This document shows, one piece after another, positions 7,980-17,600 of a stretch of DNA of 64,000 nt. The DNA is from an uncultured Prevotellaceae bacterium. Its GTDB lineage: Bacteria; Bacteroidota; Bacteroidia; Bacteroidales; Bacteroidaceae. The position numbers were made by a program, and so were the translations under genes. The notes under the pieces are model-generated. The model made no database searches and was not told where the DNA came from. It saw nothing but the letters and a program-made list of their open reading frames with translations. Numbering within the stretch: the first letter of the stretch is position 1; every line of letters begins with the position of its first letter. Where the stretch lies: the NCBI GenBank assembly GCA_902800435.1, contig CADCEQ010000001.1:124001-188000 (forward strand), in the 5' to 3' direction.

Positions 7980-10421
7980 ATGAGGACAAGACTACTGACT
8001 ATGGCCCTGCTCAGCGCACTGGCAGGGCACGCCCAACAACGGCAGGAAATCACATTAACCGACGACTGGCAATTCTCTCACGATAAACAGTCATGGCAAA
8101 CCGTCACCGTGCCCCACGACTGGGCCATCAGCGGACCCTTCGACAAGAAGTGGGACCTGCAGCGCGTAGCCATCGAGCAGAATGGCGAGAAAGAGGCCAC
8201 CGAGAAGAGCGGGCGCTCAGGCGCACTGCCCTGGATAGGCGAAGGCCACTACAAGCGAAAATTCACGATTCCATCGGACTTTTCCGGCCATGCCGAGCTG
8301 GTGTTCGACGGTGCTATGGCTGAACCGACAGTTAGCGTCAACGGACAGAAAGCGGGCTACTGGGCTTACGGCTACAATACTTTCCGCATCGACATTACAC
8401 CTTATCTTATTAAAGGCGAAAATCTATTGGAGGTCAGCCTGAAGAACCTGGAGGAGAGCAACCGCTGGTATCCCGGCGCCGGAATTTACCGCCCCGTGAA
8501 ACTGGTGCTGACCGACAAGCGGCACATCGACGACTGGAGCATCTCCGTGCGTACCATTGACGTCGACCGCAAGAAAGACGTGGCCAAAGTGGAGGTGGGC
8601 GTCAGTGTGGAGAACGTGGAACCTGACATGCGGATGATCATCGGCCTGCAAGACTCCGAGGGAGGCGGCATGATGCAGTCTATCGTTTCATTCGGCGACG
8701 GCCACGTCATCAGGACGCTGAGCGTGCCCCATCCTAAGCTCTGGTCGCCTGAGTCGCCTTCTCTCTATACGCTTACCGTCAGGCTGATGAAGGACGGGAA
8801 GGATATTGACGTCAAAACCATCAAGACTGGCCTACGCACCGTCCGCGTCAGCAAGGAAAAGGGCTTCCAGCTGAACGGCGTGACGCGCAAGCTGAAGGGT
8901 GTCTGCCTACACCACGACCTCGGCCCCCTCGGGGCCGCCGTCAACAAGGCCGCGCTCATCCGCCAGGTCAAAATTCTGAAAGACATGGGCTGCGACGCCA
9001 TCCGCACGGCTCACAACATGCCGAGCCAGATGCAGATGGATGTCTGCGACTCGTTGGGCATGATGGTCATGGCCGAGTCGTTCGACATGTGGCGCTACCC
9101 GAAGTGCAAGAACGGCTACGCCCGCTTCTTCGACGAGTGGGCCGACCGTGATATCACCAACCTCGTCGTAGCCAACCGCAACCACCCCAGCATCGTCATG
9201 TGGTCCATTGGCAACGAGATTCCCGAGCAGGGCAGCGAGGTGGGTCGCCAGCTCAGCATCCGCCTGCAGGGACTCATCCACTCGCTCGACCCCACCCGTC
9301 CCGTCACGCAGGGCATGGACAAGGCTGAGGGCGCCCTCAGCTGCGGCATGGCGCAGGCGATGGACGTGCCGGGCTTCAACTATCGCGTACATAAATATCA
9401 GAAGAACATCGAGCAGCTACCGCAGGGCTTCCTGCTCGGCTCCGAGACGGCCTCGACGGTTTCGTCGCGCGGCGTCTACAAGTTCCCCGTCAAGGTGACC
9501 GACAACTCGCAATACGCCTCATGGGCACCTTCCTACGACCCCAACGCCATCAAGACCGCCGACGGCCAGTGCTCGAGCTACGACGTGGAATACTGCTCGT
9601 GGTCGAACCTGCCCGACGACGACTGGGTGTGGCAGGACGACAAGCCGTGGGTCATCGGCGAGTTCGTCTGGACGGGCTTCGACTACCTCGGCGAGCCGAC
9701 GCCTTACGACGAGTACTGGCCCAGCCGCAGCAGCTACTTCGGCATCTGCGACCTCGCCGGACTGCCCAAGGACCGCTTCTACCTCTACCGCTCGAAGTGG
9801 CAGAAGGACGAGCACACCATCCACCTCCTGCCCCACTGGACATGGCCCGACCGCCGTGGAGAGGTGACGCCCGTCTACTGCTACACCGACTACCCCGAGG
9901 CCGAGCTCTTCCTGAACGGCAAGAGCCAGGGCCGCATCCGTAAGAACCCCGCCGAGCGTCTCGACCGCTACCGTCTGCGCTGGAACGACGTCAAGTACCA
10001 GCCCGGCGAGCTGAAGGTCATCGTCTACGATGCCGACGGCAACGCCGCCGGTGAGCAGACCGTCCGCACCGCCGGCAAGCCCGCCCGCCTCAACCTCGAC
10101 GTCTGGACGCAGAACACCCACCTCACCGCCAACGCCCAGGACCTCGCCTTCATCACCGTCTCGCTCACCGACAAGGCCGGCACGCTCATCCCCGACGCCG
10201 CCGACCAGTTGACTTTCAGTGTAAAAGGTGCCGGACGCTTCCGCGCCGCCTGCAACGGCGATGCCACCAGCCTCGAACCGTTCACCGAGCCCACCATGCG
10301 CCTCTTCAACGGCCAGCTCGTCGTCATCGTCGAGGCCGCCAACAAACCCGGCCCGCTGACCCTCACCGTCACCTCCCCCCAGCGCAAATTATCAAAAACC
10401 ATCACCATCCCCGTCAAATGA
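7980..10421 (+). CDS. Exported glycoside hydrolase family 2 (beta-galactosidase-like)
   Basis: An 813-aa exported glycosidase that should remove beta-linked galactosyl or related residues from plant oligosaccharides. A signal peptide (MRTRLLTMALLSALAGHAQQ) precedes the GH2 sugar-binding jelly roll (~25-190, with NRWYPGAGIYRP), an Ig-like domain (~195-290) and the TIM barrel. Acid/base Glu413 lies in WSIGNEIPEQ and the nucleophile is probably Glu489 in LLGSETAST; GEFVWTGFDYLGEP follows. The C-terminal ~170 residues are further beta domains found in Bacteroidetes GH2 proteins. Sequence is markedly GC-rich in its second half. Its stop overlaps the esterase start as ATGA. Exact substrate (galactoside, glucuronide or arabinopyranoside) cannot be fixed. 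Confidence 0.9.
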   Translation: MRTRLLTMALLSALAGHAQQRQEITLTDDWQFSHDKQSWQTVTVPHDWAISGPFDKKWDLQRVAIEQNGEKEATEKSGRSGALPWIGEGHYKRKFTIPSDFSGHAELVFDGAMAEPTVSVNGQKAGYWAYGYNTFRIDITPYLIKGENLLEVSLKNLEESNRWYPGAGIYRPVKLVLTDKRHIDDWSISVRTIDVDRKKDVAKVEVGVSVENVEPDMRMIIGLQDSEGGGMMQSIVSFGDGHVIRTLSVPHPKLWSPESPSLYTLTVRLMKDGKDIDVKTIKTGLRTVRVSKEKGFQLNGVTRKLKGVCLHHDLGPLGAAVNKAALIRQVKILKDMGCDAIRTAHNMPSQMQMDVCDSLGMMVMAESFDMWRYPKCKNGYARFFDEWADRDITNLVVANRNHPSIVMWSIGNEIPEQGSEVGRQLSIRLQGLIHSLDPTRPVTQGMDKAEGALSCGMAQAMDVPGFNYRVHKYQKNIEQLPQGFLLGSETASTVSSRGVYKFPVKVTDNSQYASWAPSYDPNAIKTADGQCSSYDVEYCSWSNLPDDDWVWQDDKPWVIGEFVWTGFDYLGEPTPYDEYWPSRSSYFGICDLAGLPKDRFYLYRSKWQKDEHTIHLLPHWTWPDRRGEVTPVYCYTDYPEAELFLNGKSQGRIRKNPAERLDRYRLRWNDVKYQPGELKVIVYDADGNAAGEQTVRTAGKPARLNLDVWTQNTHLTANAQDLAFITVSLTDKAGTLIPDAADQLTFSVKGAGRFRAACNGDATSLEPFTEPTMRLFNGQLVVIVEAANKPGPLTLTVTSPQRKLSKTITIPVK

Positions 10422-11485
10422 AGTACATAAAAACCCTCCTAGCCCTCTGTTGTCTGTGCTGCGGCGGCGCCGCAGCCCAAACCGCCGCCATCGCCCCCAC
10501 CGACCCTCACATCCAGTACGTCGGCCGCATCTGTTTCCAGAACCCGGAGCGCCCCCGCTTCAGCTACCCCGGCACGCAAATCAACGTCGCCTTCCAGGGC
10601 ACGACACTCCGCATGAAGTGCAAGCCCGGCAGCGGCTACTTCATGGCGCAGATCGACGATGCCGAGCCCTTCAAGGTAGCCTTCCGCGGCCCCCGCGACT
10701 CGGTGGTCACGCTCTGCACGGCACTCCCCGCCGCCCGTCACACCGCCCGTCTGATGTATTGCATCGAGGGCTATGAGTACAAACCTGAGTTCTGGGGATT
10801 CCAGACCGACGGCCAGTTGACCGATATGGATCCGCTGCCTGCAAAAAAAGTCGAATTCATCGGTAATTCCATCACCTGCGGCTACGGCAACGAGGGCCGC
10901 CTCGGCGAGCCATTCCGCTTCGAGACCGAGAACCACTACTATGGCTACGCCCAACTGACAATGCGGCGCCTCGGGGCCGTGGCCAGCATCGTTGCCCGCA
11001 GCGGCATCGGCGCCTACCGCAACTACGGCGCACCCAAGGACGGCTCACCCGCCGACAACATGCCGGCACAGTATGAGTACACCCTCTACAACGACCAGAC
11101 CGAGCGCTGGGACTTCAGCCGCTGGCAGCCCGACGTGGTCTGTATCAACCTCGGCACCAACGACCTCTCAACCGACAACTACGACACGGCGCTCCTGAAG
11201 CAGGGCTACAAGCGCCTCCTCGCCCAAGTTCGCAAGGGCAACCCCAAGGCCAAGGTGGTCTTCCTCTGCGGCTCCATGCTGGGCGGCAAGGAACTCGACA
11301 TCTGCAAGCGTATTCTGAACGAAGTGACGGAAGAGGCTCATAAGGCCGGCGACAAGCTGGTCTACCGCTTCGACTTCAGTCCGCAGACCGGCGACCTCGG
11401 CTACGGCACCGACTGGCACCCCAGCCTCCGTCAGCACCAGCGCATGGCCGACGAGCTGACGCCCTTCCTCGAGAAGCTCTTCTAA
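10418..11485 (+). CDS. Exported SGNH/GDSL esterase, CE2-like
   Basis: A 355-aa exported esterase with the two-domain layout of carbohydrate esterase family 2, which removes acetyl groups from plant polysaccharides. Signal peptide MKYIKTLLALCCLCCGGAAA; residues ~25-140 are a beta-sandwich; the SGNH hydrolase follows with VEFIGNSITCGYG (Ser151), GTND (Asn248) and the catalytic DWHPS (Asp332, His334). Translationally coupled to the GH2 gene by a 4-base overlap, suggesting the pair attack the same decorated glycan. The 3' end is followed by an 18-bp tandem repeat rather than an obvious terminator. Confidence 0.88.
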   Translation: MKYIKTLLALCCLCCGGAAAQTAAIAPTDPHIQYVGRICFQNPERPRFSYPGTQINVAFQGTTLRMKCKPGSGYFMAQIDDAEPFKVAFRGPRDSVVTLCTALPAARHTARLMYCIEGYEYKPEFWGFQTDGQLTDMDPLPAKKVEFIGNSITCGYGNEGRLGEPFRFETENHYYGYAQLTMRRLGAVASIVARSGIGAYRNYGAPKDGSPADNMPAQYEYTLYNDQTERWDFSRWQPDVVCINLGTNDLSTDNYDTALLKQGYKRLLAQVRKGNPKAKVVFLCGSMLGGKELDICKRILNEVTEEAHKAGDKLVYRFDFSPQTGDLGYGTDWHPSLRQHQRMADELTPFLEKLF

Positions 11486-11490
11486 TCTAT

Positions 11491-11530
11491 CTAGTTGGAC
11501 TAGTCATACTAGTTGGACTAGTCATGCTAG
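11491..11530. repeat. 18-bp tandem repeat with internal dyads
   Basis: Two 18-base copies (11491-11508 and 11509-11526) differing only at the last base, then ctag. Each copy contains ctagt-tgg-actag, a small hairpin. It fills the gap between convergent genes. Confidence 0.85.
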
Positions 11531-11544
11531 AAAATCCAGCCCCG

Positions 11545-12525
11545 CTATAGCATGGCGCGGCAGTCCTCCAGTATTCGCATCAGTTCGTCCTTCGTCTCTG
11601 CCCTGAGCATGGCTATGCGCGTCTGGCGGAAGTTCGGAATACCCTTGAACACTGGCGTGGCCGCCAGATGACGGCGGGAGTGCAGGATGCCCCGCTTCTC
11701 GACAGAGTAGTCCGTGTCGCCGGGTTTCCTGCTGAGACTTAACCGTGCAATATTGATGCGCAGCTGCTCCTCAAGGATGTCAATCTTCTCGTCGATGGTT
11801 AGCTGTTCGCGGCTGAACACCCAGGGGGCGCCGAACGTGGCGCGACCAATCATCACCGCATCGACGCCGTAGCGGTCGAAAGCCGCCTCGGCCTCGTCAA
11901 TCGACGTGATGTCGCCGTTGCCGATAATAGGAATATGTATCCTCGGGTTGCGCTTCACCTCGCCGATGAGCGTCCAGTCGGCCTGACCCGTGTACATCTG
12001 CGAGCGCGTGCGCCCGTGGATGGTCAGCGCCTTGATGCCACAGTCCTGCAGCTGTTCGGCCAGCTCGGTGATGATGAGCTGCTCGTGGTTCCAGCCGAGG
12101 CGCGTCTTCACCGTGACGGGCAGTTTCACCGCCTCCACCACCTTCTGCGTCATCTCCAACAGTTTCGGAATGTTCTGCAGCATACCCGCCCCGGCACCCT
12201 TCCCGGCCACCTTCTTCACCGGACAGCCGAAGTTCAGGTCGATGAGGTCAGGCCCCGCCTGCTCCACAATCTTCGCCGCCTCGACCACCGCCTCCACGTC
12301 GCGCCCGTAGATCTGTATGCCCACGGGCCGCTCCTCGTCGCTGATGGTCAACTTGCGGATGGTCGTCTTCACATCGCGCACCAGCGCCTCTGCCGAGACA
12401 AATTCCGTATATACCATCGCCGCCCCGAACCGCTTGCACAGCATCCGGAAGCCCAAATCGGTCACATCCTCCATCGGAGCCAGAAACAGCGGGCGCTCAC
12501 CAAACTCTATATCCCCTATCTTCAC
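11545..12525 (-). CDS. dusB: tRNA-dihydrouridine synthase (DusB type)
   Basis: FMN/NADPH enzyme reducing specific uridines in tRNA to dihydrouridine. 326 aa, normal length. The N-terminal MKIGDIEFGERPLFLAPMED contains the AP-M FMN-binding start, and the family signature DLNFGCPVKKVAGKGAGAGM at ~96-115 includes catalytic Cys101. LTIHGRTRSQMYTGQADW and IPIIGNGDI with VDAVMIGRATFGAPW form the rest of the FMN barrel. It is co-oriented with dprA 60 bases upstream, probably on the same transcript. Confidence 0.93.
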   Translation of the reverse strand: MKIGDIEFGERPLFLAPMEDVTDLGFRMLCKRFGAAMVYTEFVSAEALVRDVKTTIRKLTISDEERPVGIQIYGRDVEAVVEAAKIVEQAGPDLIDLNFGCPVKKVAGKGAGAGMLQNIPKLLEMTQKVVEAVKLPVTVKTRLGWNHEQLIITELAEQLQDCGIKALTIHGRTRSQMYTGQADWTLIGEVKRNPRIHIPIIGNGDITSIDEAEAAFDRYGVDAVMIGRATFGAPWVFSREQLTIDEKIDILEEQLRINIARLSLSRKPGDTDYSVEKRGILHSRRHLAATPVFKGIPNFRQTRIAMLRAETKDELMRILEDCRAML

Positions 12526-12587
12526 AACATTTTATTTTCGATTTACTCTATTTTCGATTGACGATTTCCCCCATCACCTATCACCCA

Positions 12588-13703
12588 TCACCAAACCAAA
12601 TGGTACGTACCACCGGCCAGCGGCTTCACGATGCCCTTCATCTCCATCTCAAACAGGAGGGCAGTGAGCTGACCGATGGGCAGGTTCGTTCTCACTGAGA
12701 GCACGTTCAGCTGCAGGTCGTTCGTCTGCTGGAGTGCGCCCACCACCAACTGCTCCTCTGCCGAGAGGTCGGGGAATAGCTCACGCTCTACGACTGCCGT
12801 CTTCTGGCTCACGGGCTGCCACCCCACTGCCGCCACGAAATCGTCGGCCGAGGTGATGAGTCCCGCCTTGTTGTCGCGTATCAGGTTGTTGCAGCCCTCA
12901 CTGTACTGCGCCCCCACAGGTCCGGGGAAGGCCAGCACGTCGCGACCGTACTCCTGGGCTATGCGTGCCGTGATGAGCGCCCCACCCTTGTAGGCCGACT
13001 CCACGACGATGGTAGCGTCAGACATACCCGCCACGATGCGGTTGCGCTGGCGGAAGTTGTTGGCCAGCGGCTCCGTCTGCGACATATACTCCGTCAGCAG
13101 ACCGCCGCGACTCACCATCTCGACCGCCGTCTGCCGGTGGCGGGCGGGGTAGATCTGGTCCAGGCCGTGGGCCAGCACGCCCACCGTCGCATAGCCGTTG
13201 GCCAGCGCCTCGCGGTGAGCACAGATGTCTACGCCGTAAGCCAGTCCGCTGACGATGAGCACTTCCGGGCACAGTTCCCTCAGTCGAGCCACGAACCGCC
13301 TGATGAGGTCCTGGCCGTAGCTGGTGCAGTGGCGCGTACCAACGATGTCGACGATGTGCTGCTGGTTCAGGTCGGCATTACCTTTGTAATACAAGATGAT
13401 GGGGGCATCGTCGCACTCGCGCAGCCGGGCCGGGTAGTCGTCGTCGTTCAGCGTCAGCACGCTGATGCCGTGCTTCTCGACGAACGCCATCTCTGCCGCC
13501 GCCCTTTTCAGTGCGTCGTCCCAGTTGCGCAGACTCTCGATGAGGCGCGGCGAGCAGTCGCTTACCACGTCACCAATATCCTGCCGGTGCTCATACGCCG
13601 CCCTGCCGCCGCCGACTTTCTGATACAGCTGCAGCGCCATCTGCGCGTTGAACCCCGTCATTCGCGTCAGCGCAACCGTGTAGAATATTTCCTCACTTTT
13701 CAC
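12588..13703 (-). CDS. dprA: DNA processing protein DprA
   Basis: Loads RecA on incoming single-stranded DNA in natural transformation and protects it. 371 aa: an N-terminal HhH/SAM-like region (~1-75), the Rossmann core (IVDIVGTRHCTSYG, VLIVSGLAYGVDICAHREAL, GLDQIYPARH, NNFRQRNRIVAGMSD, VVESAYKGGALITARIA, all canonical) and a C-terminal winged-helix (DLSAEEQLVVGALQQTNDLQ onward). The start overlaps the thioesterase stop by 11 bases, so both are read from one mRNA. Together with comM at 57208 this shows at least two competence-associated genes, though no uptake machinery is visible here. Confidence 0.95.
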   Translation of the reverse strand: MKSEEIFYTVALTRMTGFNAQMALQLYQKVGGGRAAYEHRQDIGDVVSDCSPRLIESLRNWDDALKRAAAEMAFVEKHGISVLTLNDDDYPARLRECDDAPIILYYKGNADLNQQHIVDIVGTRHCTSYGQDLIRRFVARLRELCPEVLIVSGLAYGVDICAHREALANGYATVGVLAHGLDQIYPARHRQTAVEMVSRGGLLTEYMSQTEPLANNFRQRNRIVAGMSDATIVVESAYKGGALITARIAQEYGRDVLAFPGPVGAQYSEGCNNLIRDNKAGLITSADDFVAAVGWQPVSQKTAVVERELFPDLSAEEQLVVGALQQTNDLQLNVLSVRTNLPIGQLTALLFEMEMKGIVKPLAGGTYHLVW

Positions 13704-14109
13704 TCTTCACTTCAATAAACTTGGCAAACGCCCGGTCGTAATCTTCGCTCACACCGAGCCGCCCGTTGACAAGGCACACCAGCTCCACCTTGGCGCGGAA
13801 ACTGAGTTTCTCGTCGCTGGCGCGGAAGATGTCGTGGTGGAACACATACTTGATGCCCTCCTTCGTCAGCCCCACACACGAAACGAACTCATCGTCGGGC
13901 CGCAGCGGCACCTTGAACTGCATCGTCATCCGCGCCACCACCGCGTCGACACCCTTCTCGTGCATCTCGGCGAAGCTCAGTCCGCACTCTTTCAGAAACA
14001 GGTGCCGCGTATGCTCGCAGTAGTGCAAGTAGTTGGCATTGTTCACAATACCCTCGATGTCGCACTCATAGTCGCGCACCATCATCCTCGTCTCGAAACA
14101 GTAATTCAT
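13693..14109 (-). CDS. Acyl-CoA thioesterase, 4HBT (YbgC/FadM-like)
   Basis: Hot-dog fold thioesterase of 138 aa. The start MNYCFETRMMVRDYECDIEG and IVNNANYLHYCEHTRHLFL contain the conserved acidic residue and the NNANYLHY helix of the 4-hydroxybenzoyl-CoA thioesterase family. The natural acyl substrate cannot be read from sequence. First gene of a thioesterase-dprA-dusB transcription unit; there is a complete promoter at 14132-14163 and a second one further up. Confidence 0.85.
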   Translation of the reverse strand: MNYCFETRMMVRDYECDIEGIVNNANYLHYCEHTRHLFLKECGLSFAEMHEKGVDAVVARMTMQFKVPLRPDDEFVSCVGLTKEGIKYVFHHDIFRASDEKLSFRAKVELVCLVNGRLGVSEDYDRAFAKFIEVKSEK

Positions 14110-14131
14110 AGTTCTTTCACCAATTTGCCGC

Positions 14132-14163
14132 CAAAGTTACGAAAAGTCGAGAGCAGAACAAAA
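14132..14163 (-). promoter_or_regulatory. Thioesterase-dprA-dusB promoter
   Basis: TAACTTTG at 14132-14139 with TTTTG at 14159-14163 on the minus strand, spacer 19. Confidence 0.7.
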
Positions 14164-14213
14164 GATTTTAATCTTTTTTATGCCGAGACAGAGTAACTAA
14201 GCCATTTTGATGG

Positions 14214-14244
14214 CAAAGTTACAAACAAATTCCGAAACCGCCAA
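14214..14244 (-). promoter_or_regulatory. Second upstream minus-strand promoter
   Basis: TAACTTTG at 14214-14221 and TTG at 14242-14244, spacer 20. No ORF lies between it and the thioesterase promoter, so it may be an alternative start or drive a short non-coding RNA. Confidence 0.45.
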
Positions 14245-14296
14245 GCATTCCCCTCTTTATTTTCTGTGAGATTTGTTAGACCCGTTTGACGCCTCA

Positions 14297-14361
14297 GCAT
14301 CCCCTCTTCCTATCGCCCACCCTCTTTAGAGAGGGGTGGGCATAGAAGAGAGGGGGATGCT
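14297..14361. repeat. 65-base imperfect inverted repeat
   Basis: Outer arms gcatcccc/ggggatgc and inner arms cgcccaccctct/agaggggtgggc form a long hairpin, with small bulges. It resembles palindromic intergenic repeats and shares catcccctctt with the repeat inside the gene at 38046-39068. Confidence 0.7.
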
Positions 14362-14582
14362 TCAGGTCATAACGGACAAGATGCGCCCGTTGCGGCCTTT
14401 CGTCGCCACTCGGTTTTCGCGTTGACTCGCTGCTCTGGTCGCTCTATCTGCCCGACGCTACTTTTCGTCGATAAAATCGGGGTGGATGGTAGTTAATTTG
14501 CGTTTTCGTCTCAAAAGTGTTAAGTTTTGTTTATGTCTCACAATAAGAGACGAGATTATAACCTCTTTATATTATTTTATTA

Positions 14583-14590
14583 TAATTTTG
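14583..14590 (+). promoter_or_regulatory. Putative -7 box of the first giant gene
   Basis: TAATTTTG followed by GCACCCGA, 80 bases before the ATG at 14670. The same kind of box followed by GCAGCCGA precedes the paralogous giant gene. Confidence 0.5.
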
Positions 14591-14669
14591 CACCCGATTT
14601 CGTGACGGTTGCAGTGAAAACGCCCATGCACGATATTGGCAAATTGACAATTTTAAACTATTAATAGCG

Positions 14670-17600
14670 ATGAAACGAATATTTTTTTTTTCAGTTTTGA
14701 TGATTGCGTTCGTGATGAATGCAGTGGCGTGGGAGCCGGTGATTCGAGAGGTTCACTACTTCGGTATGTATTACCCAGACTCTTATGAACCTGTTGAAAC
14801 TTCTGAGATTAACTGCGCAGCTTCTAATGGTTGGTCACATGACTTGAATTACATGAAATTCAAAAACAGTTGGCAACCTAATACAACGAAAGTTACATTC
14901 AGGTCTTGGACTGACAATAGCAAAGCACGCATCGCTTTGAATTCTCCAAATAATTGGCGATTCAATCATACTAACAATAACGGATATTCAGGCCCAGGTC
15001 TGTACAACCACACAGGAGCCACTACGAATATCTGGATTAGGAATTTGGATCCAGGTGATAAGTTTATTCTGGAATATTATCGTAACAACTCAAGTGGCGA
15101 TTTACCTAAATATGTATCATCCAATAACGGTCACAATAGTGGTACGGTTACAGGCTTATCAAACGGTACAGGCATTGCAGGAACTGAGGAATACACCTGT
15201 ACTTCTGGCGGTGATGTCTGCTTCGGAATGCCAGGAAAGGTGGTGATTCGCTCCTTGACTATCATTCATGCCAATTATAAAAAAGCTACTTATCGGATAG
15301 ATGAAGTAACAGACAACGGGAACAAAGGATACAAATATACGCTTACAGGTGCTGGTGTGCTGGAAGATAAACGTGGCGCTGTTCCTTACATTACCATGCG
15401 TTTCGGACATGACAACGATATGACCTTCGTTCGTGATTTGGGTAATGGCAGCTATGGCGCTTCATGTATTGTTGACGAGTCGGACAATCTTAATCTTGAT
15501 GACCCTAATGTCAGATTGTCTGCCGTCTATAAGAAAAGATATATGAACCACCAGAATCAGTATTCTACCAATATGGATGATGTGGAATGGACGAATAACT
15601 CTCAGCAGCAGCAAGCAGCACTCAAGACAAGGGCTCAAAACGAAGCAAATATGCTGAAAGGACGCGAATGGACTGTCTTTGAGGCTGACAACAACTGGAA
15701 TGACGGAGTTGCCTGGAGTGAACCCGCGCATTATAGGAGACAATACAAATGGGAAGACATTTTCGAAAGCATTCTTCCTCTTTATGGTACTTATTATTAT
15801 TTCTTCCCAGAAGTGAATGGTAAGCTGAGTCTCCGTTTTTATTGCGAAGGAAATGGTGAATACATGCCATTATGGTATAAGAGCAAGGATGGAGTTGTTG
15901 TCGATGATCTCAAGTATGGACAAAATACAAACGACGGTAATTACTACGAATATAATGACCTAGAAGTGGAAAAGGGTGGAGTCTATTATCTTTGTTCCAA
16001 CCCTACGATTGTTGCTCGCGAGCATCCTGTTGTACGTCTAATCTCTTACAAGTTTGTTCCAACCTTCCGCGTAGATCCACTTTACAAAGTCGTTGGTTAC
16101 GGAACCACCAGCGTTTCAGGTGCTGCAACAATAAAAGGCGTAACAATAGACAAATTTGAAGGAACAAGTAATGTTAATGGTGAATATGTATTTAACAACG
16201 ATGCTACCGTCACTATTAACGGAGAATCAGCCCCAATGATCAAATTCCTTGGAAATGTGAAGAAAGATGGGACTGTTATCAAACTACGTCAAGATGGCAA
16301 TGACATCAAGCTCGATTTTCAGAATATCGCATTTAAGGATGGAAATAACATAAATAAGGGTGGTGCTATTATTGTGAACTTAGAATGCCCTGCTGGTGAG
16401 GCCGGTTTTGTTCTAACTGTGGCTTATGATGCCGCCGATGCCAAATGGAACGCTGACGGGACTCTGCGCGTAGCAGCTACCGAAGACGGCACACAGGTGA
16501 AACGCTGGGACTTCTATTCCGGCAAGGGTGAGAAGGACGAATTGGGCACTGGTCAAGGCTGGGATCTCGGGAAATACGGCACCCAATCAGTTGGAGATGC
16601 TGACAAGGATCTATGGGAAACTGACTTTGACAGTTGGAAGCAGAAATCCAAGCTTTTCAAAGAGGTTAACAAGTATGGTGGTCTAACTGCCGACTGGGTA
16701 GACACTTATGTTAATCTTACAGACGGTAAAAACGAGCGTTTCTTCAAGAGTGTGTACGACATGGAGGGTGACAACGCCGACATGATTCACGAGACAGCCG
16801 GCCTGATCTTCTTGACCCACGCTAATCAGTTGGGTATTATGAATGAGAACGATGAGCCTACCGCACAGTTCCAAGACCGCTACATCGGTTTGATGAAGGG
16901 TAGTAAATTCACGATACCCCTTCTCGACGCTGGCGACCGCATCGTGCTGAAGATGGGTACCTACAATAACGAAGATGTTACACTCAATATTACAGGTGCT
17001 AACGATGCTATTAACACTGGTATCAGCAGTGATTATATCATCGGTGGCTCCATCCCCGTTTCAGACGATGTTACAGGAGCTGACGACAAGTATTACCCCC
17101 GTGGCGAATACCACTTTGTTGCTAAGGGAGGCGATGCTACCTTTGAGGTAACAAGCGGTCAGATGCTAAAGATATACTCCATCGATATCTATAAAAATAA
17201 TGAAATATTGACGGAAAACCAACTGGTTGGAGATTTAACCGAAGTGACTTTCACGGACGATGATGCAGCGAACGCTACTAAGACCATTGATGCCCATGTG
17301 CGCTATCATGGATACCAGGAGACATCGAAGTTCGATAATGTTGACCAACTGCGCGGAAACATTTCCTATACCAAGAATGATTTTACCGTTACCACATCAA
17401 CGGATGAGCCATATTGCACGATTTCCACCACAGTGAATAATGGCGACTTCGGTTCGTTCCGCGCCAAGATGGAAGTGCTGACCAAGGATGATGGCAACAC
17501 CTACGTTACCGACTATGTGCCTGGAAGCTTAGCAGTCGATTATCTTAAGAAAGTAAAGGATGGATATCCTTACACTTGGGACTTCACCGACTTATTACAA

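Larger units (their letters stand above)
14110..14669. other. 560-bp intergenic region with promoters and a long hairpin
   Basis: Between the divergent thioesterase and giant secreted protein genes. It holds two minus-strand promoter-like pairs (14132-14163, 14214-14244), a 65-base imperfect inverted repeat (14297-14361), about 120 bases of GC-rich sequence with no frame, and an AT-rich leader with a TAATTTTG box at 14583-14590. No credible ORF. Confidence 0.7.

Noticed and set aside
7980..11485. GH2-esterase pair as a full polysaccharide utilisation locus
   Set aside because: No SusC/SusD pair or hybrid two-component regulator is present here or near the GH51/GH105 and GH43 genes, so only partial catabolic operons can be claimed.
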